Positions 12,401 through 26,790 of a stretch of DNA of 64,000 bases are shown here, in pieces; the first letter of the stretch is position 1; every line of letters begins with the position of its first letter. The position numbers were made by a program, and so were the translations under genes. The DNA is from Acanthornis magna (taxonomy: Eukaryota; Chordata; Aves; Passeriformes; Acanthizidae). The notes beneath the pieces are model-generated. The model searched no databases and had not been told where the DNA came from. It worked only from the letters and a program-made list of their open reading frames with translations. Location: positions 5,395,001 to 5,459,000 of the forward strand of contig JAWUZG010000056.1 of NCBI GenBank assembly GCA_036785705.1. The letters are read 5' to 3'.

Positions 12401-15400
12401 GAAGCTTCAGTAAAAAGGACATGTTTCAAATAACAAAATACTGGGCACTAAAAATGTGTATGTGAATTTGCTCTTCGCAGTGGAAAACTACAAAATTCCC
12501 CTTCAAGCCATGCTGTTGACCTAACACAAAAATAAGCAAATTTTTACTAATTTTGCACTCAAACTCTTTCAGATCTAATTTTATCATCTGGCTCATATTC
12601 CTTCCTCCAACGTAACTAAGCCATAGCTCTACAGCTTTGATGTCCTTTACAAGTTGGCAATCAATAAGTTGTTATTTTTCCATTTAAAATGTATTTTCCT
12701 ATATTGTTTTTTATTATTCTCTTGTCCATCCACCACAGCTTCTAGCATTTCTAACAGAGGATCCGTGAATGCATTACTACACCTCATTGCAATATGAAGC
12801 TTTCTTCTTCCAAATCTATTGCCCAATAATCTGCCCTGTGAAGGGGAAAACTTACTCTACTACACAGCACCCCTGTTCAGAATCTGCATTTAAAGACCTC
12901 TCAGAAGATACCAATTTTGAGTGTACAAATGTCTCACAAACAAACAAAGACCCATGCTGGATAGCACTGGCCACTAACAGGTGCACAGAGAAAGAACCAC
13001 AAAAAAACCCAGAGAGAATATGGAAAAATTATATGGTCTGAACTTCAACAGTCAGGCATTATAGCCAAGTATGTACCACACAGCAAGTAACAGAACATAC
13101 ACAGATTTAGAATTTACCTTTTCTTTATATTTAAGATGAAGGAAACAAAAAGAAAATCAATCTTTACAAAGAGCAACACATCTGCACAAAGCCACAAATA
13201 AATGGTCTTTTCTTAAAAGAGCCAAAGCAAGTCAACAGACCAAGGCAGACAGACAAGCCAGGTAAATACAGGAAAAATCCCAAAGTGCAGCTGAGCACAA
13301 GGCTCATGAAAGTGCTCAGGTGGAACAGTGTACTGATCCAGATGGGTGCATCAAGGGACAAAAATACAAGTTTAACCACAGAGTAAGACTACAGAAAAAT
13401 TATACTCTATAGACTTGAGGACAGATGATTCTATTAATGATTTTAGTGTAAATTAAAGTTTACATTATTTTCTACCTCTGAAGCTTCAGCATTTTTTGAA
13501 GAAAATAAACTGGACCGCTCACACAATTGCATTGCATTAACAGACAAGAAAGCAACATAAAAGTACCATCAAGAAAGTAGGAGAGATCTGTAGAAGGGCA
13601 ATGGCAACTATAAAAACACAGCTTTCAGTTCAATAACGGTGCTGAAACTGATTATCAAGGGAATAACAATGCTTGAGAGCACAGGTTAAAAGAAGAAAAA
13701 AAGTTACTGGGGCCTGGATAACATTTTCTCCTGATGAATCACTGCCTTTCCATTTGGTGTTTTATTTCACATTGGTTTACTGGCATTTGCACTATGCCTC
13801 TATCATGAGACCAAGCTGTGTCTGAGCTGGGGAGAGAGGGAGAGGCACACAAAACACCAACTCCGAGATGCACAGGAACAAGGAAGTTTTCCTCCATACT
13901 GTAGAATGTCAACCAAGCCACCTAAACACAGTACCTTGAGTTCAAGACATTTGGGCTCCAAATTTTCTTCTATGTAGATAAAATAAGACAAATCAATACA
14001 GAAAATATTCTATATTAAAAGAAGTATTATTTAGGTTTACTCTGTTCTAAATATACAGCTGAAAGCCCACTGTTTATTATCTATACATACGCAAACTATC
14101 CTAGATAAAATGGTTACCAACTGGAGAAACACGTGGGTTTTTTCCTTCTGCCAACAAATTTTATTTCTTTTCTTAGTTTGCAACTCTGCCACTGAACCAA
14201 ACTAAACCTAGCAGTATTTTTCTACTTGCTCCTCTTCATTTACACTGTCCCCAGCTCCAAAATACTGAAGGAGCAAGTTTATACTCAATTCCTTCATCAG
14301 ATTTACAAAGGGTTTGTTTGTCTTTTTTACCGCTTACCTTTTGCATCACATTTCTAGGAAGACGCATTTCTAACATAATAGCAAAAATGTAACTGAAATA
14401 AAGAACATACAAGTATACTGGACAAAACTGTTTGTTATAATTGTGCCCAGGGCTTAGTGCCAGATAGCTGTCAAACAAAGGAACAAAATCATACAGTTGT
14501 TTGGCACTCAAGGCTGAAATCATTGTGAAACATGCACTGTTTATAAATTGTCACTGATGAATAAAAGCAGTGAACAAAAAAATTTTAAAAATGCAGCCAA
14601 GCACCAGAAAGACAAGGCAATCATCGCTCCTCCTCCCACCACTCTGTAATCAAAACAAAATAACCCTCAAGCCCCCACTATGCTGGGCAAGAACAACGTA
14701 GTGGTGCAAGGTAAACAGAGCACTGCACGAACAAGTGACTTCAGGCCGTGCTCTCACAGCTCAACCCCAAAGTACCCAGCAAAGTGAGAAGGTTCAGACG
14801 GGCACAAAAAAGAGGCATGAGGATTTCTCAGTTTTGTTACAGCTAAAGTAATTTTTAAACACTAGTAATGCTACCGACATTTTTTTTAAGCTTAAAAATA
14901 TGAATCTGACAAGATGCAAAGAAAAATTGTTTCAGTGATGGTAAAATATATTACCCTATGTTTCACCACAGGACACAGCACTGCTGAAAAAAGATCACCT
15001 CACCTATCATTGAGAAGCAAGATCTAATTCATGCCAGGTGAAAGAATGACATTTCTCTAAACAAAGTAAAAACTCTATCCTGGAAAATAAGCAAGAGCTC
15101 AGTTTCTGATCTAGCATATCTGTACCAATTTCAGAACCTTTCAAACTTGAAGTTGTATAATAATGCAGCACATCCATAAGGAAACTAAACCTCCTCTAAA
15201 ATTAAAGCAAAATGAACTTACAAATATGGGGGAAAAATTCTTATTTTTTGACTGATAGGTAGAATATTAAGGTGTGCTGAATGCTTTCTATAGTATAACA
15301 CACACAGAAGCTTCTGCAAACTCCTTTGAAGTTACAATTACATGAGCAGAAGATTCTCTAAAGTATTTCATAATGCAATGCAACTTATAAGACAGGTAAG

Positions 15401-18400
15401 GCATGGTTTAAGAAATATGGTTCTACAAGGAGTTTATTTTTGTAAATCTTGATTCTAGCCGGTCAATCAGTTTCAGTTGGGAAGTACCTCAAGGCTTCAA
15501 ATAAATATATAAATAAATTAAATCTAAGGTGACAGCTTGTAATGGACCAGCAATATGTGAAATAAATAAAAGATGCAATAGGGGAAAAAAAATAATTCAG
15601 TCAGAAACAGAAATGTTATTTATCATGTCAAAATAGTAAGACAAACTGCACTTCGCTTCTACTGTGGAGCAAACATACTTAAAACTGCAGTATCCTGATA
15701 AAGAGCATACAAGTACACTCCTTCCTATTACTGCAGAACATTTTTTAAACACGATACAAATTTATTTATGATACAGCCATGCACTTAGGTATTCAATACA
15801 GACCCCAGGGATCAGCCTTGAAGCTTACAAGACTGTTAAGGAGTCACACATTACTCTCAAGACTTCTGCTTTCTATGTCCCATTGTATAAGAGGAAGACA
15901 TTGCAAGATGCCTTATTTGTTATTGCACGTATCTGAAGTGCCAGGATTGTTTTAGAGGTCCCTATTACAATGGGAAGCAAATTAACATTTCACTGCAGTT
16001 ATTGTGATGATAGTACTGGTTTTGCCCAAGGTCTGTACAATTCCAATTTGAATTTACACATTCTACATTTACACATTGCATATTTTATTGCACTTGGTTC
16101 CCTACTACCTCTAAGTCGCATGGCCAGACCTTGCCAGTTTTACAAAAAAATGTAAAATCAGTCAACTCATCTCAACAGTAACCACTGTGTTTCTGCCTCA
16201 TTCCCACTTCAATGAATCTTTTTTATTTCATCTCTCAATTTAAGGCTACTGCTTTCTTTAAAAGTATCAGTAAAAATAAACCCAAATAGTGTGAGTTTCT
16301 CTAACTGTGTATGCAACACATCATCACATAAAATTATGCATCAACTCTCCTATTTCATCTTCAGATGGAGGACCCGTGCAAGCACCTTCCAAAAAAACCC
16401 CAAACAAGTAGCAACATCCCTCCACCAAATGCCATCCTGGTGAAGCTTCCACAAATACAGATAACAGGGTTCTTATTTCTCCAAGTGATCCTCCATCTGG
16501 ATGCCAAGGAAATAATTCTGCAGAATTTTCATCTGACTTACCCATATACATACAGAGCGACAGAAGCTGCTCACCTATGTGAAAACCACAATGCTGACAG
16601 CCTCCAGGAAACACAAAAAAAGCCAGCAACTGAGAAAGCCTTGCAAATAAAGCAAGATATAACCACCTCTAAACAGAATGAGTTGCAATTGCTCTGGTCT
16701 TTGCACATTTTTGTCACATGAAAACCTTTCATCCACTTTTCTGAAATGAACCTTTGGTGCAATAGGGATTGCAAGATTGATGTGAAAGTGTCCAGATGTT
16801 ATTGCCAGAATCAAACTTAAAAATTTTGGTTTCTTTTGATGATACTTGTCCCACTCATCTATTAGGTAGCTGAAGCACTGCACACCTACAGCACCTTACA
16901 CCTCTATGGAAAATGCAGCAGCTGCTCAGGCAACTTACAGAAACAATAATATTAGAGGTTACGACACCCTCATGCACCTGAAAAATAAAACTACATCTTT
17001 TGTTTTCATCTGGTTTGTTTTCCCCTCCAAGATGTCTTTATATCTAAACAAAGTCAGGTTTCCAGCAGCAACAAACATTTGACTCACTAAAACCCAGTCT
17101 CTAAAGGAAACTATTAGCAACTTCAATTCATATTAATGCAAATACTATAATGCCCCAAATCACAAAAGCCACTTGTTTTGGCACGAGCAGCCTAGTTAGA
17201 ACATTTTGGTTGATCAGTTCAGAATTTAATCACTGGATACAGGCTGCTGCATTTATTAAAAACTGGACTGCTAGCAACTCACAGGCTACAGATAGATGCA
17301 TGCAAGAATGAAAAAAAATTAATGGAATGAAATAAAGATTAAGTAAATGATTTTTATGCACCTGGCGATAAGCAAACATCTTTATTACAAAACAAAGACA
17401 AGCCATGAAAAATTACAAAATTATCTTTTAATCACCAGTGAGCTTTCTACAGTCTCCTATTTGAACAGGATAATAGTTATTATGTAGATCCCTAAGCAAC
17501 TGCCTCATGGGGAAGTTACATCACCAGTATGGGAAAGAATCACCCCCTCCTCCCTAGAAGGGAGCTTGGCGCCTTCAGACAGACTCAAATTTAAAATCCT
17601 ACAGCTTCACCCAGCTGATCCCATACACTGGAACACATCTACAAGTGCCCAGGGATGGCAGGAACCACAGGAGAGAAATATGCCCTTTCAGCATTTCATG
17701 CACTGATGAGCCTTGTAACAGATAAACATACCCTGCAGCAGCTAAACTGACATGTTATAACAAAGAGGAAATACAAGACTTAAAAATTTCATCAGATTAC
17801 TATTTATTCCCCTTTTCAGAGGCAGAGTACACTGTGAATAAATCAACACTCAAATGTATCAGACTGCATTAACTAAAACCCAAGCTTGGCAGAACAAATT
17901 TTATCAGAACTAAAATATTTCAAAATGTAAAAGCCACAGACTTTGCATATTTATTCCCAGACTGGCAATTCAAAAGTACTTAGTATGACAAAAAATCTGG
18001 GTTCAAGTGTGAGACCATTTTGAAGAAGGCAACATTTCATCTTCCTCAAACACAATGAGCACTAGGTCCCATTTTTTCTCCTGTCAGTGCACAGTGCAAG
18101 CACCAGCACCATCCATGGACCACCAGAGCAAGTCCTGCTTGTGGGACACACTGTGGATTGTGAAGGTACCTCTGGCACTGGGAGCATCCAGTGAAAAGCA
18201 ATCATCAGCTCTTCCTAGCACAATGTTTAATCATACAGCTTGATGGGTTTTCAAGAACAAATTTATTCATTTGCTTACTTGACAGAAAGAAAACCTTTCT
18301 GGTTTCTTCCTTGAACCACAGCACTGCAGACTAAGCCTGCTAACAACTCCAACACCGATCTGGAGATACAAAAATCATCTAAACGTGCTCAATAGTAGCC

Positions 18401-18469
18401 AGAACGGTTAAGGATGAAGCACCTCAACACTCCAGCACACTCTGCAGTGAGCAGATCACTGAAGGGAGG

Positions 18470-18765
18470 GGGAAGGCTGCCCACCGTGCACCTGCTCACC
18501 CCCTCACCTTCCCGCGCCAGGAGCTGCCCACGGCAGGAACGCCGGGCGCGAGAGCAGGCAGGCAGCTGTGCCACGCACCTACCTGGCACAGCCACACCTG
18601 AGCACCACCTGAGGAGCGCTGCCAGGGCCCCTCTGCCACAGCTGCTCACCAGGAGAGAGATCACAGTCTCGGGGGGCAGAGAGCACTCGCGGACACCTGC
18701 TCCAGCGTGACGTTACAAAGGACACGAGCCCCCCGCCGCATGTGGGGAAAGCCTCGAGGTATTAC
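18470..18765. promoter_or_regulatory. second GC-rich, CpG-containing block with CRE-like site
   Basis: About 300 bp of GC-rich sequence contains roughly 18 CpGs by eye. At 18708-18715 it has TGACGTTA, a close relative of the palindromic cAMP response element. It is flanked on both sides by AT-rich intron. It is a weaker island than the one at 2.7 kb. It could be a minor promoter or enhancer, or a degenerate GC-rich repeat I cannot identify. No recognisable coding sequence was found on either strand. Confidence 0.35.
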
Positions 18766-21700
18766 TGTAGTTAAAGAAATGTTAGGGAAGCTATTTGATT
18801 GAAATATTACCGTAAACAGAAGGGAAAACTAAGCTTAACGCACGCTCTTGTGAGCAAAAACCCAAGGGTAAAAATGCCCTGCACTTAGCACTTTCACTAA
18901 ATGACTGTGTAATTTAATTTCCCAGAAACCCATTAGCTTTCACAAAAGGAAAATTAAGAGCAGATGAGAGCAATTCTTCGGTGTGAGTGGAATTTATTTA
19001 ATGTAATACCTGGGGAAAAAAAAAGATAAATCTGAAAGTGTATGAACAGATACAGAACACTGCAACTCTAGAAAGCTCTAGCCCGCAGAGCAGCGGCTCT
19101 GCGCTGGCAGGAGCCAGTGTGTCAGAGCCCAGGTCTGGGAGCTGCCTCTGCCCAACACACCACGCCAGAGCTGGGACACAGCCAGATGCACAAACATCCA
19201 GAACAAAAGGACTGCTAGCATTCAAAACAGAAACAAACAAACAAAAAGGAACCTCAATTTATTTATGGTGGTTTTATATATTCATATGTGAAGTAATGAT
19301 TCAAATCACTATCTGGAAGAGTGGAAGAAATAATTGAAATTTAACTTAAAATATTACTCTGGGTTTGAAATTTCATTATAAAATACAAAATACTATGAAA
19401 TTCACAATAAGCTTTTAGCCAACCTCTATCATATAAAACCAGCATCAATTAAGCAGTGTGACATGCCCCACAAGGAAAAGAAACAATCTTAGAAGGGAGT
19501 TTAAATGGAAATCTTCCATTTGCCAGATTCACTATACGCAATTATTTGGAAAATGCTAATTATTATGAAACCATAAGCCTATCAGAAGCAAGAAGACAGG
19601 AAGCATTACTGGGGTGAAGCAATGGCAACACTTGGGGAAAAGTAGCCATGACATAATACATAGAGGTGAGCCAGCAGCTTGATATTTTTAGCTTTAATCA
19701 TCAAAATAATAAGTGATTCAAAGAAATGTAAACATAATACTGTGAAACTGCACAATCTAGTTATGTAAAGTGAGTGTTAAGGAACTTTTTCAGTATGGGA
19801 AGTTTAAAATCTATGGCTTGCGGTGGAAGTACCACTCAGTACTTAGTAGCCCTAAGTACTTTTTGAACTGTGGATGATCTTATACTCTTGGGTTTTTCAC
19901 TAGGGAAAGCTTTTCTAAACTCACGAATATCTGACAGATAACTATGCACAATGTGAAGCTTATTAGCTATCCTTTTGCAATTTCTTTTCAACTTATTGTC
20001 CTGTAAAATGAGATGGACTGAAGCACTTGTCATAATCTTTGTTATGCCACTGTTTTGTCATTTTCTTCTTTTAACATTTTCCTCTTTCTTCCTAATGAAT
20101 TCTCCAAAGGATATAAAATACTCCATCCCCACTATTCTCCAAGTTAATAACAATGTAACTGCATATAAATTATTTCAGATCAATCTTGCTATTACTCATA
20201 TCTCTGTAGATAATTTCCATTGTGATGCCTATTTTTTTTTCATGTGTTGAAATATTAATGACTACAGAAAGCAATTCAAGGAGATCTAACTATTATTTTG
20301 GACAAACAGAGGGTCTGCCAACTCCCTACTTGCATCTGCCCTCTCCCTTCCTAAAAGATAAATTAAAACAAGATTCCTAGCAAAAACTATAATGGCGTCA
20401 TTCTTAATGTGTGCCATTTTAATAGCTATTTACCCTTGCTTTGGTTTCCTACTATTGCCTTGACCATTATAAAGTCATTTGATAACAAGATCTCTCTCTT
20501 CAATTCCAAAATTCTTTTATTGAAGGGTTAGTGAGGAAGAAAACTAGCAATTTTCCTCAAGATTAGTTAGATTCTTAACTGAGTACCAATTCAGATGCAT
20601 GCCTTCTTTCAATTTTATTTTAAAGTTCAAAAGCCTCTCCTTTTACTGAGAATAACCTTTCACAAATTATGGTTTTAAAGGCTTCCATCAGCTGTTCAAG
20701 AACAGTATCAGTACTGGAAGGCTTACAGAGGCTTCAGCTATTTACCATGTTGCTTCAAAAAACGCCCCTTCAGGATTCATTTTTAAAAATACCTACTACT
20801 CTATCCAAGACAACTTGGAGTGCTTAAATCACAATTCAAATAATAGATTTTACAGTAAAAATTAAGACAGTAATTTCACTAGTTTGAAAGATGCACTGGC
20901 AGAAGCCCAGCCATTCTTAGAAACCTGCACAATCAGGCAATCTAGTCAACTAAATGAACAGTAACTCTAAAACCAGAAGGTATCCCAATCCAGATATTGA
21001 TCTCTCAGTCATATGATTAATACACAAAATGCATCATTAGTTTCACAGTAACTCAAAAGATTAGCTTTGAAAATTAGTAAAACTTTACTTCCACCCATGA
21101 AGCAGCTCTCTGCTCCTGCCACCTTCACACAGTAGTGACATGCCTACTGACCTCCCCTACAAGACTGGAACAAGACTGCTGGACAGTAAGAGACGGTAAA
21201 ATTCATGGTGCATGTAGATGTAACTTACTCAGAAACCCTGCTTGGATGCCTGATGACAAACCACCCAAGTGACTCAAGTGCATCAAGTACAACTACCATG
21301 AAAGTAAGTCACACTGCAAAAAACCCAACGTGCATTACTCTGCTTCCATTTGACAGTACTACCTTTGGTCCTTTCACCTATTTATTTCAAACAGGAAAAG
21401 AATCAGGCTTACCCTTCATATTCACATTTTAAACAGAGTAAAATAAACTATATTTTTATTACCAATCTGAATAATTATAGCTCTAATTACTGTAACAAGT
21501 TTCTATTCCCACCTTGTAAATACCAGCTGATGTGTCCTGACTTCTCTGCATGCTCTGTCCCTCGATCTCTTAATGCTGGCCATAAGAATGTACCATGGCA
21601 TTACCCAGCACACAGCAGAAGCTTGTTAGGAAGAGGAGCAAGGATGCTACCAGAGGTGAGAGTTAGAACGTTACCAGGTAGTATGAAATAAACTAGTAAC

Positions 21701-24700
21701 TACAGCCGGTCTATTGGAGTCAGTGAGCAAATGAGGTTGGGAAAATGCAGATAATCTAAAATCCTCCATTTTCATACATTCAGAAGCTCTGATTTCATTG
21801 ACAGGTCTTCAAACCCTGTTGCTAGCTCAGAAACACCTAAAATGTAATCCAATTAAACTTCAAAGGAACTAGTTACAGAAAGAATGAGAAAACAAGGAAA
21901 TATATTTGAAAGAAAACTTGGAAGAATGCTCTTTCTGCTTCAAGGGACTGATTTCAACACGGCAAGCTGATATCCAACCACTGTCTTTTCACTCACTGTT
22001 GACTAAAATTTTTCATGACTTTTTGTCGTGTACAACCTTCTAGAACTGTGCAGTACACGGACGATGAACATGGAGCACAAAAGGTTGGCTGTCATCCATT
22101 CTACCTCTTGTGGAAAGACAGAGACACAAAGTAATTCACCCACTTCAAATTTTCAAGACAGACCAACAAAAGCCCCTTTAAGCTATATTCAAAATAATCT
22201 GCTTTCTTTCTTCCCAGTAAGTAGCAGTAAAAAAGCTCAGTAGAATAAAGTCTAGGGAACAGTACAACAGAAGATACAATACCATATGCTTGAAGGGTCC
22301 TAGCAAAAACTGACCTCTCCTTGCAAGTGCAGAGTAGTAAAAGACAGCATAATTACAGAGAAAAGAATCCCATCTCCTTGTGAATAGTTTTCTAGAATGT
22401 AATTAAAACAGAAGTGTTGAATAAGCAAAGATTATCAAGTCTAAATGGAGCTACAATACCACCAATATATCTTAGCCTGATTTTCTACATATCTCTATGG
22501 ATACGAACAGACTATGCCGGCCCCAAGAGGATTCAGTGGTTTTACTTAAAATATAAGTAACGGCCCTTCTTTTTCTGTACTACCAAATCAACACGATAAT
22601 TCTGGAATTCATTAGTGAGGAACACTAACCAATCCAGCATAATAGCTTTACTTCCTCTGCAAAACACTTCAAAAAATATCTAAATGAATATGGAAATGCA
22701 TCTTTCTGTGGTAAATTGTTCATTATTGAATCATTATCAACTCTTGTTAGACAAAATTTCTCTCTTTTGCAATGTACAAGATCATTAAAATGTTTGAGAG
22801 CTCCATCATGAAAGACAGTGGCACTTTATAATCCACTATCTCTTCAGGCAAATATGCTTACGGCTGAACATAATACACAAAACAACAACATCCCCTTGAC
22901 ACACAATTCTTTCTTTTAATGGTGCTCTTAAGTGTTGACAGCAATGGTGAAATATGTTGTTGCTCTCTCTCTTCTCCTTTTTTAATAGTTTTTAACTATT
23001 TCAGAAAACTATTTCCAGTCATGATAAAATGTTGGGAAGGGATGTATTTTTTAGATCTTCGTTGTGGAACCCCAGATGCTCAATCACTGCTATTAGCCTA
23101 GTGAGATACTTCCTATAAGCTCATCAAGTTCATGTTCTTAGCCTCCATCTCCTTTTAAACTCCAAAGATCACAAAATAATGAACCAACAACTTAAATATC
23201 ATATGTCCACATTAGCTAATAAAATTAATGTGTTCATTCTGTTTATGGGAACATCTCCACAACTTTGTATAATATTTCCTTGTCTAAAAAAACTTGAGAA
23301 GAATTATCCTTTTTCTTTTCAATAATAGTTAAATAATCTATAAACACAGTGGTACTACACAGAAAACTACTACTCTGTGTTTTCATGTAGCTTTCATCAT
23401 TCCTCTCTCCAAACTTTCAGCATCAATTAAAATACAATGCAAAAATTAACTATGTGAAAGTATAATATACAAAGCTGCGTCCTATACTGTAACGTAAGTA
23501 AAACAAACATAATTTTATGTTATAACAAGCCAAAAACCACAAGTGGAATACTTTTAAAGGCACACTTTCAGAGTTCTGATGTGAACATATCTTAAAGATA
23601 TATACTGAAAGCTTTCTATAATTCTCGGCTGCATATAGAAGGAAACGAAGTACTTTTGCTCCAAAAAAATAAAATCCCTAAGAACTCTTAGCCACAAAGC
23701 TTTACAAAACTATTTCAGCTCTCAGCTGCTTTGGGTGACTAACGCATACATATCTTGCAATTCGTTAATCCTCTCTACAAAACCACCTAAATGGAGGCTT
23801 CTTCTCAAATCTGTATTAATGATGTAATTCTATTATGTCTAATAGAATCATCTCTTCAATAAAAATGAAAAACCAAGAAGATATAGTTGTACCATTTATT
23901 TTTGTCATATATTTAAAGGCATACATTGTTTAGAAATTGGATGGCTTAAATTAAAAACATAAGCAAATAGTTTGCCTTTGGTAAAATGAATTTTTTTAAA
24001 AAATCAAACTTTGCTATATATTTTTGTAAAATAAAATCACTGTCAGCTACAAAGCCTAGAGACATTCCATACATGCTACTGATCAAAATACTGGAGAAGC
24101 AATTGAAGTAACTTGTCTTTTTGGCTTTCTGCATTTGAAAAAAGCCATATTTGAAAGAGTATTCGGAGAAAGTCTACTCTGCTTTATCAAAATAACGACT
24201 ACATTTTAGCTTTGCTGTCTTCAGATAGAAATGTCGTTGACCAAGTGACATGTACTCTCGCTAATCAAAGTCTGCAGAGATGGCCATTTTAAAATTACAT
24301 GTTTTCAGCTTTGTATATGAAGTTTAAACAAAATTCTGCTTTCAGCAATAGCTGAGCTTTGTCTCCCTCTGTTTCAGAGAAAATTAAAGTAGTAAACAAA
24401 GACTGAGCAAAGTAGAAAGATTTCCAAAAGAAATTGCAGACCACCAGGATTTGGATTTAGGTAATCCACTTAGATTACCATGGCTATGTCTTAAAAGGAC
24501 AATACTGAGATCACAAAATAGGTCATGTCTACAAGATGAGGAATATAGAAGTGAAAAATGTGAAATGTACTAATACAGAACAAATATTCAGAGTCATCCT
24601 TAAGTCCAAGATTCAAAAGAAAAATGGTCCTAAGACTATGCATTGCCAAATTAAATATTTTGAAATCAACATTTTTATATTCCAAACTGAACACAGAAAA

Positions 24701-25379
24701 GGAGATTTTTTAACCAATACCATCAACACATTAACATGTTTCAGGTAACACAGAGTGAAGGCAATGAAAGAAAAGCTTTCAATACCTAAGGCCACAATAT
24801 ATTAGACCGTTTGCTTGCTTTCTTTCCCAGTTTCAAAAGCAGGAAATGTTAAACACCCACAGGTCTGAAAGCAGGAGTTTCCATCTATTTCTTAGAACTG
24901 ACAAAGTTTCTGATACAACAAATAGCAAAGACATTAGAAAATTAAAAATAAGAAGCAAGCCCTCAAATTATTAACTGAAGAAAAGCCTAAAGTAAATTGG
25001 TAGGTACTTCAGGAATTCAATGTTAGAAAAAGTTGGCTTTTTTAAAATGCACAAATTAAAAATTGCCATCAATGTCTTCTCAAACAAAATAAGGAAAACT
25101 AATCTTTAAAATAATGTAGTATTTTCATGAAATAAAAATACATTAGCTTTCTAGATCAAGTTGAGGAAATCTTGATATTTCCTTCTTCTAAAAAGTCCCT
25201 AATAATGGCCTTTATGTGGAACTCACCCAACATAAAAAGATTTGAATAGGAAAGTCAGTGTTGCTGCGAGAAACAGAGCAACTTCCAGATGCTTGACATG
25301 TCAGGCCTAGACAAGGGAATGAAAAATGTCTCTTTCTGACCAAAGAGGCTTTGAGGGGATACTCGTAAAGAATTACCTA

Positions 25380-25487
<108 letters not shown>

Positions 25488-26459
25488 CTAGAGAAAAAAA
25501 GACCAGAGTATTAAACAGATTATTTGGCAGCCCTGCTAATTGAGTGTAATGACACTTTCCTAATTAAATGTGCAGAGTCACAATTGGTCATTAATCACAA
25601 AAGTTGGCTTTCAGGTCTATCTCACAGAAATTACTCTCTGCCCACATATTACTTTCTCCCCATCAAAAAGAAACCACATAGTTTCTTAATAAGCTGTGTC
25701 CTCATGGACAAGATTTTTAAAAATTGAATAATACAGAGATATTTTGATATTTGAATCCTCTTAGTGTTAAGTCACTAACCACAGAGAGTAAAATTAGTCT
25801 GAAGAACTTGTAGCTGAATATTTTTTCGTAAGGTTTCTGTTTGCGTTAATAAAAGAGAGTAAAAAGGTCAGGAAGAGTCACTGATGTTAAGAAAAACGTT
25901 AGTGCAGATGAGAAGAATAAATTCCATTCCCTCTTGCAGCCTGCTATTAATGTTACAGAATAATAGGCATTTTGACACTATCCCAATACTAACTGGCATA
26001 GCTCACTGACAAAAGGTTTACTTCTGTATAGTGAATAAATAAACAACTTTGTCATCCGATTTGCAAACAAGCACAGAAACCCAAATCTATTTTTGCATTT
26101 TTCTACCATTAGCACAGCCAGCTTAATGGACTTGGAGTGACCCTTACACAGTCAGGAAACACTGGCTTACTGAAAGCTTACACCAAAGGCAGAGGAGATG
26201 GAAAACAAAGAAGTCCTTGGATGTACACATTATTTAATTGACCCAGTTACATAAAGCTCTCCTCAATACATTTCAAAATGTCATCAGCTTTTCCATATAA
26301 AGGTATGAATATGCCATTTGCCATTCAGACTTACCAAACACACACTGAATCACTTACTCTGTACAGAAACATGAAAGATCTGGCACTCAAAATTGTACTT
26401 CCTTTGTAGCCAAAGTTTTGAAAAACATTTTGTAAACCTTATCCTGCAATTCACACTTT

Positions 26460-26790
26460 GTCACTTCTCATTCAGAAACCTAAAGCTCAGGCCTAATTAA
26501 GGGAGGAGGGAAAATTGTTCACAGCTACCAGAAACCATCCCAAGTGCCCTGGGACTATAAAATCATCAATCACTGAACATTTATCATTTCTCCAGACCGC
26601 AGGCTCACATTCAAGACAACATTAATGGGGCTGAAACAGGCCTCCCTATCTTTGCAGGCGTGCTGTCAGTTCTACCAAAGGGCTGCTAACTGAGGGCTAA
26701 AGAACTGTCAAAGCACTACTGCTGCTTATGGATGCGTGTCACAGCTCTTGCTGCTCTTCGGCTGCACAGCAATCTTCCGGGAGACCCAAC
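26460..26790. promoter_or_regulatory. possible conserved non-coding block about 1 kb upstream of a TCF12 exon
   Basis: A more complex, less A-tract-rich stretch contains TAATTA at 26494-26499 and a second copy of the PBX-HOX-type ATCAATCA at 26565-26572. It resembles a conserved non-coding element by composition, but no alignment was available. Confidence 0.25.
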
